Below are positions 1-7,669 of a stretch of DNA of 64,000 nucleotides, piece by piece. Below the pieces are notes generated by a model. That model worked only from the letters and a program-made list of their open reading frames with translations. It was not told where the DNA came from and did no database searches. The position numbers and the translations under genes were made by a program. Numbering within the stretch: the stretch's first letter is position 1; each line of letters starts with the position of its first letter. The DNA comes from Zoogloea sp041911615 (GTDB lineage: Bacteria > Pseudomonadota > Gammaproteobacteria > Burkholderiales > Rhodocyclaceae): assembly GCF_041911615.1 (NCBI RefSeq), contig NZ_JAYROR010000015.1, positions 1 through 64,000 on the forward strand, read 5' to 3'.

Positions 1-113
1 ATGGGCATGAGCCCTTCGCCTATCTGAAGGACGTCCTCACCCGTCTGCCGACGCAGCAGCAGAGTCGGATCGGGGAGTTGCTGCCGCATCGGTGGAGGCC
101 GGATTCAGCCTGA
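1..113 (+). CDS. IS66-family transposase (TnpC), C-terminal fragment
   Basis: Reading codons from base 3, the sequence encodes HEPFAYLKDVLTRLPTQQ, then a short tail ending LLPHRWRPDSA and a TGA stop at 111-113. The YLKDVLTRLP and LLPHRW segments are hallmarks of the extreme C-terminus of IS66 transposases, the DDE enzymes that move these elements. The start is off the window, so it cannot be judged whether the transposase is intact. Confidence 0.8.
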   Translation, partial: GHEPFAYLKDVLTRLPTQQQSRIGELLPHRWRPDSA

Positions 114-146
114 GGCTCGGTCAAGAGGGGATTGCCGGGGGCTTAC
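1..146 (+). mobile_element. Right end of an IS66-family insertion sequence (truncated by window edge)
   Basis: The first 113 bases encode the C-terminus of an IS66-type transposase. About 30 bases after its stop comes GGGGGCTTAC (137-146), the reverse complement of a GTAAGC-type end, which is typical of IS66 termini. I therefore place the right boundary near 146. The left end lies outside the window, so the target duplication cannot be checked; the eight bases after 146 would be the candidate copy. Confidence 0.6.
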
Positions 147-173
147 GCTGGCGCGGATGCTCAGTCCGCAGAG

Positions 174-518
174 TCAGTGCAGGTCCGGAAAACGCTGTAG
201 CCAGAGCCAGGCCACCGCGAGCTGAACAACGACGATGAGGCTCCAGGTGCTAGTCACGTAACAGCAGGCGGCCGGTAGTACGACCTCCAGCAGCTCTTCG
301 CAGAGCAGGCCGAGGGCAAAGAAGAAGAGCGTTAGGCATGTCCACTTCACGATGAAGCCCGGCAGGTGGATGCCCATGCGCCGGTTGTGTCGGTAGTTTT
401 GCTGCCGTTCGATCAGGCTCCCGCGGGTGACGTCCCGAAAATAGGGGAAAGGCCACAGATAGCGGTAGAGCAGGCGCCAGAAGGCGTCCCGGCAGCTTGG
501 CGCAGTGTCGTTCATCAT
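174..518 (-). CDS. Small hypothetical inner-membrane protein (114 aa)
   Basis: I do not recognise a family. The product begins MMNDTAPSCRD, has a basic stretch around residues 32-48 (RGSLIERQQNYRHNRR), and then two hydrophobic segments at about 55-75 and 88-108 that should cross the membrane as a hairpin. It ends just downstream of the IS66 end, so the element inserted beyond its 3' end and left it intact. Two ATG codons stand side by side at the start and either could be used. No operon partner is evident; ppiC lies upstream on the same strand but is separated by a terminator. Confidence 0.65.
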   Translation of the reverse strand: MMNDTAPSCRDAFWRLLYRYLWPFPYFRDVTRGSLIERQQNYRHNRRMGIHLPGFIVKWTCLTLFFFALGLLCEELLEVVLPAACCYVTSTWSLIVVVQLAVAWLWLQRFPDLH

Positions 519-621
519 GCCCTCCGATGAGGATGCAGCGCTGCTCAGTCTGCGCCGCGGTGACGCGGGCGGGAAGAGGGAAGGACAGAAAAAGCCGCGG
601 CGCCAGGGCTGCGAGCGGCAA

Positions 622-650
622 CAAAAAAAGCCGACGGCGGAGCGTCGGCT
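622..650 (-). terminator. Rho-independent terminator of the ppiC transcript
   Basis: An 8-bp stem AGCCGACG / CGTCGGCT (629-636 and 643-650) with a six-base loop is followed, in the minus direction, by a run of seven T (623-629 read as A on the plus strand). It lies 29 bases beyond the ppiC stop. Confidence 0.85.
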
Positions 651-678
651 TCTTGTCGTTGCAGTGCAGCGGTGCGGC

Positions 679-1458
679 TTACTTCACGGTTGCCTTGCCG
701 CGCAGATCGGCGATGTGACGCTCGACCACCTGCTGTTCAAGACGCTGCTTCAGCTGACCCTTGACCTCGTCGAACGGGGGCGCCTTGAGTGCGCGGCTGT
801 CTTCGAGCTTGATGACGTGGTAGCCGAATTCGGTCTTGACCGGCGTGGTGGTGAACTTGCCCTTTTCGAGCTTGGTCAGTGCGTCGGCAAAGGGCTTCAC
901 GAAGCCGGCCGGATTCGCCCAGCCCAGATCACCGCCCTTGTCGCGGGAGCCCGGATCTTTGGACTGCTTGGCCAGATCTTCGATCTTCTCGCCCTTTTCG
1001 AGCTTGGCGATGATGGCCTTGGCGTCTTCTTCCTTGTCGACCAGGATGTGGCGGGCCTTGTATTCCTTGTCGCCCAGCTGGGATTTGATCTTGTCGTACT
1101 CGGCCTTCACGTCGGCGTCGCTGACCGGGTGGCCCTTGACGTAGTCCTGAAGGTAGGCACGGATCAGCACGGCCTGGCGGGCCAGATCCATTTGCGCCTG
1201 GACGCTGGCGGCCTTCTCAAGGCCCTTGGTGCGAGCGGCCTGCGAGAGCACCTCGCGGCGGACCAGTTCTTCCTTGATGGCGCCGCGCAGTTGTTCGGAA
1301 TCGGGGGCGCCCTGGCTCTTCTGTTCCGCGATCATCACGTCGGCACGGGCCTGGGGGATGGCGGTGCCGTTGACCGTGGCGACGGTCTGAGCGAACGCCG
1401 GCAGCGCGACGAAGGCTGCAAAAAGGGACACGACCAGACGGCTCGGGAGGGTCTTCAT
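679..1458 (-). CDS. Periplasmic peptidyl-prolyl cis-trans isomerase, parvulin type (PpiC/PrsA-like)
   Basis: The product is a 259-aa foldase that catalyses proline isomerisation in exported proteins. Residues 1-23 form a signal peptide ending in an AFA-Q cleavage site, so it acts in the periplasm. A SurA/PrsA-type chaperone N-domain follows (about 25-130). The parvulin domain (about 133-225) carries the family motifs ARHILV, GGDLGW and FGYHVIKL. A charged C-terminal helix (about 230-259) is typical of this single-parvulin group. It is the last gene of the run yciB-yciI-bolA-ppiC and ends at a clear terminator. Signal peptide and domain content make the call secure; the exact clients are unknown. 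Confidence 0.92.
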   Translation of the reverse strand: MKTLPSRLVVSLFAAFVALPAFAQTVATVNGTAIPQARADVMIAEQKSQGAPDSEQLRGAIKEELVRREVLSQAARTKGLEKAASVQAQMDLARQAVLIRAYLQDYVKGHPVSDADVKAEYDKIKSQLGDKEYKARHILVDKEEDAKAIIAKLEKGEKIEDLAKQSKDPGSRDKGGDLGWANPAGFVKPFADALTKLEKGKFTTTPVKTEFGYHVIKLEDSRALKAPPFDEVKGQLKQRLEQQVVERHIADLRGKATVK

Positions 1459-1491
1459 CAGTTTTCCTTGCTAGGTGTAACGGGTTGAAAT

Positions 1492-1755
1492 TTACTGTTC
1501 GTCCGGGGTTTGCGCCTGGATGGCCAGGGCATGGATTTCCCGACGCATCATCTCGCCAAGCGCATCGTAAATCATTCGGTGCCGGGCAACGGTATTTTTG
1601 CCACCAAAGGCCGCCGAGATGATCTGCAGACGATAATGGCCGCCGCCGGCGCGGGCGCCAGCATGGCCGGTGTGCAGGGCGCTGTCGTCGATGAGTTCAA
1701 GCCTGGTCGGTTCGAGGGTGGCCAGGCGGCGGCGGATCTCGTCGACGACGCTCAC
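1492..1755 (-). CDS. bolA: BolA family protein
   Basis: The product is an 87-aa BolA/IbaG fold protein (beginning VSVVDEIRRRLATLEP). It keeps the conserved core GHYRLQIISAAFGGKNTVARH and the family segment RMIYDALGEMM. Such proteins pair with monothiol glutaredoxins in Fe-S and iron homeostasis, and some bind DNA. The start is a GTG at 1755 whose bases overlap the TGA stop of the upstream yciI gene (GTGA), indicating translational coupling. An in-frame opening extends further upstream, but that stretch lies over yciI and is not BolA-like. The histidines GHxGA and ARH that could bind an Fe-S cluster are present. Confidence 0.88.
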   Translation of the reverse strand: MSVVDEIRRRLATLEPTRLELIDDSALHTGHAGARAGGGHYRLQIISAAFGGKNTVARHRMIYDALGEMMRREIHALAIQAQTPDEQ

Positions 1756-2051
1756 GGCAGGGTTTTCCGGAAAGGCTTCACGGTGCAGCGGGCAAACACG
1801 CCAGCGGCGACGTAGGGGTCGGCTGCAGCCCAGGCTTCGGCTTCGGCCAGTGAGGGGAATTCGGCGATGATCACGCTGCCGGTGAAGCCGGCCGGGCCGG
1901 GATCCGGCGAGTCGATGGCCGGGCAGGGGCCGGCGAGGACCAGACGGCCGTCGGCCTGCAGCGCCTGAAGGCGCGCGACGTGTTCGGGGCGCACGGCCAG
2001 GCGCTTGTCGAGGGTGCCAGGGGCGTCTTCGCCGATCAGGACATACAGCAT
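1752..2051 (-). CDS. yciI: YciI family protein
   Basis: The product is a 99-aa single-domain YciI protein with a dimeric ferredoxin-like alpha/beta fold. It shows the typical start MLYVLIGEDAPG, the conserved RPEHVARLQ with its His, and the G(S)VIIAEFPSLAEAEAW and DPY motifs. The biochemical role of most YciI proteins is unsettled; some have low hydrolase or dehydrochlorinase-like activity. Its ATG abuts the stop of yciB at 2051 and its own stop overlaps the bolA GTG, so yciB-yciI-bolA are probably translated from one message. Confidence 0.9.
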   Translation of the reverse strand: MLYVLIGEDAPGTLDKRLAVRPEHVARLQALQADGRLVLAGPCPAIDSPDPGPAGFTGSVIIAEFPSLAEAEAWAAADPYVAAGVFARCTVKPFRKTLP

Positions 2052-2587
2052 TACTTGGGTTCCTCTTCAATGTAACGGGACAGCAGGATTCCCTGGGCCA
2101 GCACGAACACGAGCATCAACCCCATGCCGCCGAACAGTTTGAAGTTGACCCAGGTGTTTTCGGAAAAATTGTAGGCGATCAAGAGGTTGAGCACGCCCAT
2201 CAGCCCGAAGAACGCCGCCCAGGCTAGATTGAGGGTGCGCCAGAGCTTCTCCGGCAATTGCATCTGGGCTTCAAGCATCTTGCGGATGAGGTTTTTCTTG
2301 AGGACGGCTGCCGAAAAGACCAGCGCGATGGCGAAGAACCAGTACAGCACCGTGGGCTTCCACTTGATGAACGTGGGGTTCTGGAAAACCAGGGTGGCGC
2401 CGCCGAAGACGCTGACGATGGCGAGACTGACCCACAGCATGGTGTCGACCTTGCGGTGCCGGAACCACACCCAGGCGATCTGCCCGACGGTGGCGGCGAT
2501 CGCCACGGCGGTTGCCGCAAAGATGCCGGCGAACTTGTAGGCGACGAAAAACAGGATGATCGGAAAAAGGTCGAAAAGGAATTTCAT
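2051..2587 (-). CDS. yciB: Septation protein A / YciB, inner-membrane protein
   Basis: The product is a 178-aa polytopic membrane protein of the YciB/IspZ family (usual length about 180). It begins MKFLFDLFPIILFFVAYKFA, as is usual for the family, has about five hydrophobic segments, and retains the NPTFIKWKPTVLYW and W(V)NFKLFG segments. Family members take part in cell-envelope synthesis and cell division; the precise reaction is unknown. It heads the yciB-yciI-bolA-ppiC run. The 144 bases upstream (2588-2731) contain no gene that I can support. Confidence 0.93.
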   Translation of the reverse strand: MKFLFDLFPIILFFVAYKFAGIFAATAVAIAATVGQIAWVWFRHRKVDTMLWVSLAIVSVFGGATLVFQNPTFIKWKPTVLYWFFAIALVFSAAVLKKNLIRKMLEAQMQLPEKLWRTLNLAWAAFFGLMGVLNLLIAYNFSENTWVNFKLFGGMGLMLVFVLAQGILLSRYIEEEPK

Positions 2588-2731
2588 CGTTCGGGACGGC
2601 GGGCGGTGACGGGGGCCGGATGTGCCGGATCGCGAGGTGCGCCGTGCAACAGGCGTTCCGGCCCGCAGGAATCGCGACTGTACTGAACAACCGCGCCGAG
2701 CGGAATATCCTGGCCCGGGTGTGCGGATGAT

Positions 2732-3148
2732 TTATTCACGTGGCGCAGTGGTATCGGCCTGATTGCGCATGTGGTCGGCGAGGCCTTCGATGGCCGACCA
2801 CAGGCGCGGACGCAGGGGCGAGTCGGGAATGATCTCGTCCAGGGCCAGGCGCATGCACATCAGCCATTGATCGCGCTCGGCGCTGGCGATGGTGAAAGGC
2901 AGGTGACGTGCGCGCAGGCGCGGGTGACCGTTGGCGCGTTCGTACAGCGGCGGCCCGCCGAGCCAGCCGCTGAGGAACATGAACAGCTTTTCTTCCGAAC
3001 CGGAGAGATCCTCGGGATGCATCTGACGGATGTCCCAGGCTTCCGGGAGCGTATCCATCAGTTCGTAGAAGCGATGGACGATACGGCGGATGACGGCCTC
3101 GCCGCCCAGCTGCGTGTAAGGGGTGCTGTCTTCAGGCGTCATGGACAT
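2732..3148 (-). CDS. Truncated haemoglobin (group II-like)
   Basis: The product is a 138-aa globin on the 2/2 fold that binds haem. It shows YTQLGGEAVIRRIVHRFYELM at the N-terminus, the E-helix region LFMFLSGWLGGPPLYE, and NGHPRLRARHLPF, where the His is a plausible proximal haem ligand. Group II globins bind O2 or NO and are often linked to nitrosative stress or O2 supply, but the role here is not shown by sequence. Two ATGs (3148 and 3142) are possible. The gene overlaps the 3' end of the upstream metallo-beta-lactamase gene by 11 or 17 bases, suggesting co-transcription. Confidence 0.88.
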   Translation of the reverse strand: MSMTPEDSTPYTQLGGEAVIRRIVHRFYELMDTLPEAWDIRQMHPEDLSGSEEKLFMFLSGWLGGPPLYERANGHPRLRARHLPFTIASAERDQWLMCMRLALDEIIPDSPLRPRLWSAIEGLADHMRNQADTTAPRE

Positions 3149-3857
3149 CCAGCGGGCGGACGCGACCGCAGTTCATGTTGGCGGGCAGCGCTTCGTCCAT
3201 CATTTCGGGACGCGGCAGCTTGAGCTCGGCCATCTGAGTGATGAAGCTCTGGCGGTTATGGCCGACAAAGCGGGGATTGCTGCCTTTTTCCTGGCCAATG
3301 CAGGAGACGCGGTTGCCGCGGTAGTCGTGGCCCGGGTAGACGAGGGTTTCGTCGGGCAGGGTGAACAGCCGTTCGGTGACGCTGTCGTACAGGGTGCCGG
3401 CGTCGCCGCCCTGGAAATCGGTGCGACCACAGCCGCCGATGAGCAGGGCGTCGCCGGTGAAGAGGCGATCGCGCCACTGGTAGGTGACGCAGCCCGGCGT
3501 GTGGCCTGGCGTGGGGATGACGCGGATCACGTGATTGCCGAAGACGATGGTGTCACCGTCGCCAACCAGACGGTCGGCACAGCCGGCGCCGCCCGCGCGG
3601 CCCATCACGCTGCGCGCACCGGTAACTTCGCGCAGGCCTGCCGCACCCGTGATGTGATCGGCATGAATATGGGTTTCGAGGATCCAGTCGAGCTGGAGCT
3701 CCTGCTCCTGCAGGAAGCTGAGGTATGCGCCCAGATGCTCCTTGACCGAGTCGATGATGACGGCGTCGCCGGTGAGGGGGTCGGCGAGCAGGTAGGTCAG
3801 CGTCGAGCTACCCTGGTCGAAGAATTGATGGAACAGGATCATGGGGATTTGCGCCAT
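3132..3857 (-). CDS. ETHE1-like persulfide dioxygenase (MBL fold)
   Basis: The product is 241 aa. It would oxidise glutathione persulfide to sulfite and GSH with a mononuclear iron. The metallo-beta-lactamase metal motif THIHADH is followed by ITGAAGL, then GHTPGCVTY, FTGDALLIGGCGRTDFQ and VYPGHDYRG. The GRTDFQ segment distinguishes ETHE1/sulfur dioxygenases from glyoxalase II. I start at 3857 (MAQIPM), which has GGAG 11 bases upstream; the in-frame extension upstream overlaps envZ and is not conserved-looking. The gene overlaps the globin gene downstream, so an O2/NO-binding globin is paired with an O2-consuming sulfur enzyme. The other sulfur genes here are soxYZ and tusA. Confidence 0.88.
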   Translation of the reverse strand: MAQIPMILFHQFFDQGSSTLTYLLADPLTGDAVIIDSVKEHLGAYLSFLQEQELQLDWILETHIHADHITGAAGLREVTGARSVMGRAGGAGCADRLVGDGDTIVFGNHVIRVIPTPGHTPGCVTYQWRDRLFTGDALLIGGCGRTDFQGGDAGTLYDSVTERLFTLPDETLVYPGHDYRGNRVSCIGQEKGSNPRFVGHNRQSFITQMAELKLPRPEMMDEALPANMNCGRVRPLDVHDA

Positions 3858-3882
3858 AAAGGGGATTGCTCCGATTTTAGCT

Positions 3883-5241
3883 TTAACTCGGATTTTTTGG
3901 CGCAGATTGCAGCAGGATGGCGGCATCGAGCCCCCCGCCGGGACGTGCCGCGAGGCGGAATTCACCGTATTGACCGCGGACGATGCGGTCGACGATGGCG
4001 AGGCCCAGGCCGGAGCCCTTCGTGTTGCTGCGGGCTGCCTCGAGGCGGGTGAAGGGGCGCTTCACCTTTTCGGTTTCCTCGGGAGGAATCCCCGGGCCGC
4101 GGTCGAGCACGTGCAGTGCCATGCGGCCTTCCTCGGTGCGCACCTCGAGCTCGGGCGGTGCACCGGCATAGTTGATCGCGTTTTCGATGAGGTTGGTGAC
4201 CGCCCGGCGCAGGGCCTGGGGGCGGGCGAGGGCGACCGGCTTGCCGTCGTGCCGGACGCTGACGTTCATGCCCCGGCGGGCATACAGCGCGGAGAGTTCG
4301 TCGGCGAGTTCGCCCAGGTCGAGGGGGCAGAGTGTCTCGCCGCCGTCGATCCGCGAGAACTCCAGGAACTGGCCGATGATGCGGTCCATGTCCTCGATGT
4401 CGGAAACCATCGCGTCCACGTCGGCGGGGTCGGCGCCGCACATCTCGACGCCGAGGCGCAGGCGTGCCAGCGGCGTGCGCAGGTCGTGGGAGACGCCGGC
4501 GAGGATCAGTGCCCGGTCGGCGTCGAGCTGTTGCAGGTCGTTGGACATCTGGTTGAAGGCGTGGGCGAGGTCGGCCAGTTCAGTGGGGCCGTTCTCGGAC
4601 TGGCGCGGTGGTACCTCGCCACGCCCGACGGTGCGGGCGGCGGCGGCGAGCGCCTTGAGTGGCCGATTGAGGCGCGAGACGATCATGTAGGCGCCGAGCA
4701 TCGCCAGGCTCAGGGCGGCGGCGCCCCACCACATCCATTCGAGGGCGTGGGGGCGGATGATCCGGTCGCTGGGCAGCATGACCCAGAAATCGCTGTGTTC
4801 GGTGGTGTCGTCCGCCTCGATGCGAAAGCTCACCCAGAAACCCGGCAGGCCTTCCCACGACGAGGCGAAACGGGTATCGGCGCCCAGCTGCAGGCGCACG
4901 TCCGCCATCACCCGGCGCAGGACTGCGGTGTCCTCGAGCGGGGTGGTCTTGTCTTCGGCCTCGGCGGGGTAGATGCGAATGCCTTCGAGGGTGGCGAGGT
5001 CGAGCAGCAGATCCTTGCGCAGCGCGGGGTCGGCGTTGAGCAGCGCGGTGCGCGTCAGGTTGATGATGCTGACGACGGTCTGGGCGGTCTGGCGGCCGCG
5101 GTTGAGCTGGTCGAAATGACTGAAGATCGCCGACCACACCGCCACCGAGGCGAGCATCAACACCGCGACGAGCAGGAAGATGCGCCACAGCAGGGTGCGG
5201 GGCGAACCAGGCAGGAGGGTGCGCAGTCGAGGCAGCGACAC
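3883..5241 (-). CDS. envZ: Sensor histidine kinase EnvZ
   Basis: The product is a 452-aa membrane kinase. A transmembrane segment lies at about 18-40, a periplasmic domain at about 41-165, a second segment at about 168-190, and HAMP at about 190-243. The dimerisation helix carries GVSHDLRTPLARLRLGVEM with His252 as the phospho-acceptor, almost the canonical EnvZ H-box. The ATPase domain has an N-box (NLIENAINYAG), DRGPGIP and GSGLGLAI. It follows ompR with a 9-base gap on the same strand and should phosphorylate OmpR in response to osmotic or envelope state. The 3' end lies 25 bases before the start of the dioxygenase gene. Confidence 0.94.
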   Translation of the reverse strand: MSLPRLRTLLPGSPRTLLWRIFLLVAVLMLASVAVWSAIFSHFDQLNRGRQTAQTVVSIINLTRTALLNADPALRKDLLLDLATLEGIRIYPAEAEDKTTPLEDTAVLRRVMADVRLQLGADTRFASSWEGLPGFWVSFRIEADDTTEHSDFWVMLPSDRIIRPHALEWMWWGAAALSLAMLGAYMIVSRLNRPLKALAAAARTVGRGEVPPRQSENGPTELADLAHAFNQMSNDLQQLDADRALILAGVSHDLRTPLARLRLGVEMCGADPADVDAMVSDIEDMDRIIGQFLEFSRIDGGETLCPLDLGELADELSALYARRGMNVSVRHDGKPVALARPQALRRAVTNLIENAINYAGAPPELEVRTEEGRMALHVLDRGPGIPPEETEKVKRPFTRLEAARSNTKGSGLGLAIVDRIVRGQYGEFRLAARPGGGLDAAILLQSAPKNPS

Positions 5242-5250
5242 GGGGCCGGC

Positions 5251-5982
5251 TTACTGGGTGGTGTGCTTGTTCCCGTCCGGCACGAAGACGTAGCCGAAAC
5301 CCCACACCGTCTGGATGTAGCGCGGCTTGCCGGGGTCTTCCTCGATGAGCTTGCGCAGGCGCGAGATCTGAACGTCGATGGAGCGGTCGAATACGTCGTA
5401 CTCGCGTCCCCGCGCCAGTTCCATGAGCCGGTCGCGGGACAGGGGCTGGCGTGGATGCTGGAGCAGAACTTTGAGCAGCGCGAACTCGCCGGTGGTAAGC
5501 AGGGTTTCCTCGCCGTTGCGGATCAGCACGCGGGTGCCGAGCTGCACGACGATCTGGCCGAAGCGCACGTCCTCGTCGTCGGCGGCTGGTGCGCCGGGCG
5601 GGGTCTGAGGCTGGCGGCGCAGCACGGCGTTGATGCGCGCGACCAGTTCGCGAGGATTGAAGGGCTTGGGCAGGTAGTCGTCGGCCCCCATTTCGAGGCC
5701 GACGATGCGATCCACGTCGTCGCCTTTGGCGGTGAGCATCACGATCGGGATGGGGTTGTTGGTGCCGCGCAGGCGGCGGCAGATCGACAGGCCGTCCTCG
5801 CCGGGCAGCATGAGATCGAGCACCATCAGGTCGAAGTGCTCGCGCAGCAACGCGCGGTCCATCTGGGCGGCGTCGCTGACGGTCTTGACGTTGAAGCCTT
5901 GCTCGCCGAGATAACGCTTGAGCAGGTCGCGCAGGCGAAGGTCGTCGTCCACGACAAGGATGCGGTAGCTTTCTTTTTCCAT
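5251..5982 (-). CDS. ompR: Response regulator OmpR
   Basis: The product is a 243-aa OmpR/PhoB-type transcription factor. The receiver domain (about 7-120) has the acidic pair DDD at 12-14, phospho-acceptor Asp56 in MVLDLMLPGEDG and the KPFNPRELVARI lysine. The winged-helix DNA-binding domain (about 145-238) includes LSRDRLMELARGREYDVFDR and RYIQTVWGFGYVF. Together with the adjacent envZ it forms the classic two-component pair controlling porins and envelope genes. The divergent region to 6144 holds the promoters for ompR and for the small secreted protein on the other strand. Confidence 0.95.
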   Translation of the reverse strand: MEKESYRILVVDDDLRLRDLLKRYLGEQGFNVKTVSDAAQMDRALLREHFDLMVLDLMLPGEDGLSICRRLRGTNNPIPIVMLTAKGDDVDRIVGLEMGADDYLPKPFNPRELVARINAVLRRQPQTPPGAPAADDEDVRFGQIVVQLGTRVLIRNGEETLLTTGEFALLKVLLQHPRQPLSRDRLMELARGREYDVFDRSIDVQISRLRKLIEEDPGKPRYIQTVWGFGYVFVPDGNKHTTQ

Positions 5983-6144
5983 GAGGCGAATCCTAGCGAC
6001 TCCCTTTCCGGCCGGCTAGCCGGGGGAGCGGGGGTGGGTAAGCAAACGTAAGTGCGCTTGCCGGTCTAACATCCTCTTACAATGCGCGATTTCAATTGCT
6101 GGCGGGCCTGCCAGAATCGAAGCGGTAAGGTTAGGATTAGTGCC

Positions 6145-6468
6145 ATGGGACGTGAAAAAAGTTTGCCGGGAATGCGCGTTCGTCGCCTGGGGCTGATGGT
6201 CGTGGTGCTGGCCGGTTCGGCCATGGGCGGCACGGCATGGGCGCAGACCGTCGATCGCAACGGTGGCTGGTTGCGCGCGATTGCCGGGGTGAATGATCGC
6301 CCGATCCGCGAACCTCAGGCTTTGGCGGCCGATGCGCCGCGCCACCCCGAATCGGACGAAAGCCGCAATCCGCGGCGCTGGTCGCCCGAAGAACGACGCC
6401 AGCTACGCAACGACATTCACCAGGCCGGTCGCGACGTCTACGGCGGCACGCCGCGCAAACGAGACTGA
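6145..6468 (+). CDS. Small secreted or membrane-anchored hypothetical protein (107 aa)
   Basis: I do not recognise a family. From the ATG at 6145 (AGGA eight bases upstream) the product begins MGREKSLPGMRVRRLGLMV and has a signal peptide ending near AWAQ (about residue 33). The mature part of about 75 residues is polar and basic, ending RWSPEERRQLRNDIHQAGRD. The RWSPEERRQLR pattern is common in short periplasmic proteins of betaproteobacteria. An upstream in-frame ATG at 6082 lacks a ribosome site and would spoil the signal peptide. It is divergent from ompR and 56 bases from tsaB. Confidence 0.7.
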   Translation: MGREKSLPGMRVRRLGLMVVVLAGSAMGGTAWAQTVDRNGGWLRAIAGVNDRPIREPQALAADAPRHPESDESRNPRRWSPEERRQLRNDIHQAGRDVYGGTPRKRD

Positions 6469-6524
6469 TTCCGACACTGCATGCCCGCGGCGCCCTGCCC
6501 GGGAGGCGGTAGAATGCACGGGCC

Positions 6525-7217
6525 ATGAAGATTCTTGCCCTCGAAACCTCTACCGAATCCGGTTCCGTCGCTTTGCTCGACGGCGAGCGGATGATCGAAC
6601 ACGCCGTCGTCGGTCGTCCCGGCCATTCCGAAACCCTTCTGCCTGCAACCTGCCGACTGTTGCGGGATGCCGGCGTGGCGCTGGCCGATCTGGACGCGAT
6701 CGCGTTCGGCGCGGGCCCCGGCGCCTTTACCGGCTTGCGCCTCGCGTGCGGCGTTGCGCAAGGGCTGGCGATGGGGGCGAACAAGCCGGTCGTCCCGGTG
6801 GGCACGCTCGAGGCGCTGGCGAGCCAGTGTGAAGCCTCCGCGATTTTCGTCGCCGTCGACGCGCGGATGTCCGAGGTCTACTTCGCCGCCTTTCGGCGCG
6901 AGGGCGGGGTGCTGCGCGAATGTGTGGCGCCCGCCTGCGCGGTGCCGGGGGCCGTCGCCTTGCCCGCGGATGGCGAGTGGTTCGGCTTCGGGTCGGCCTT
7001 CGGCGCCTATCCGGATGCGCTGTTACCGGCGCTGGGCGATCGCCTTGTCGGCTTCGACGCGACGCCGGTGCCGCTGGCGTCGAGCATTGCGCGGCTGGCC
7101 GCCGGTCGTCTGGCCCGTGGCGATGTGGTCGACGCAGCGCTCGCCGCGCCGCTCTATGTCCGCGATAAGGTGGCGATGACCACCGCCGAACGTCTCGCTC
7201 GCGGCGGCAAGGCATGA
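6525..7217 (+). CDS. tsaB: tRNA threonylcarbamoyladenosine biosynthesis protein TsaB
   Basis: The product is a 230-aa ASKHA-fold protein. It is the scaffold partner of TsaD and TsaE in making t6A37 on ANN-decoding tRNAs. It starts MKILALETSTESGSVAL and contains HSETLLP and the FGAGPGAFTGLRLACGVAQG segment that defines TsaB. The -10-like box TAGAAT lies just upstream at about 6509. Its stop overlaps the rimI start by four bases (ATGA), an arrangement common in proteobacteria. Confidence 0.95.
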   Translation: MKILALETSTESGSVALLDGERMIEHAVVGRPGHSETLLPATCRLLRDAGVALADLDAIAFGAGPGAFTGLRLACGVAQGLAMGANKPVVPVGTLEALASQCEASAIFVAVDARMSEVYFAAFRREGGVLRECVAPACAVPGAVALPADGEWFGFGSAFGAYPDALLPALGDRLVGFDATPVPLASSIARLAAGRLARGDVVDAALAAPLYVRDKVAMTTAERLARGGKA

Positions 7218-7669
7218 GCGAGGCCATGGCGTTTCGGTTTGCGCCGATGCAGGAGCGTGAGCTCGGCTGGGTGGCCGAGCAGGATCGCCAGCTGTATCCG
7301 TTTCCCTGGTCGGCGGGCAATTTCGAGGATTCCCTGCGCGCCGGGCACAGTGCGTGGACGATGTTCGACGGTTGTGAACCTGTGGGCTACGGCGTGCTGA
7401 TGATGGTGCTCGACGAGGCGCATCTGCTCAACATCAGCGTTGTCGCGTCGCGCCAGCGCGGTGGATTGGGGCGACACCTGCTCGATCATCTCACCGGGGT
7501 TGCCCGGCAGGCGGGGGCGACCCAGTTCTTTCTCGAGGTCCGTCCGTCCAATACCGCCGCGTTGGCCCTTTACGCGCGGGCCGGCTTCGCGCTGATCGGC
7601 CGCCGCAAGGGCTATTACCCGGCGGTCGAGGGGCGGGAGGATGCGCTGGTGATGAGGGCCGAATTATGA
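7214..7669 (+). CDS. rimI: Ribosomal protein S18-alanine N-acetyltransferase RimI
   Basis: The product is a 151-aa GNAT enzyme that acetylates the N-terminal Ala of S18. The acetyl-CoA loop reads QRGGLGRHLLDHL (Q/R-x-x-G-x-G/A). It also has LLNISVVASRQRG and the FFLEVRPSNTAALALYARAGF signature that separates RimI from other GNATs. It overlaps tsaB at its start and the uracil-DNA glycosylase gene at its end by four bases each, so the three are one translationally coupled operon. Confidence 0.94.
   Translation: MSEAMAFRFAPMQERELGWVAEQDRQLYPFPWSAGNFEDSLRAGHSAWTMFDGCEPVGYGVLMMVLDEAHLLNISVVASRQRGGLGRHLLDHLTGVARQAGATQFFLEVRPSNTAALALYARAGFALIGRRKGYYPAVEGREDALVMRAEL

Noticed and set aside
3841..6051. 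A long plus-strand frame across envZ and ompR
   Set aside because: It is antisense to two clear two-component genes and lacks motifs.
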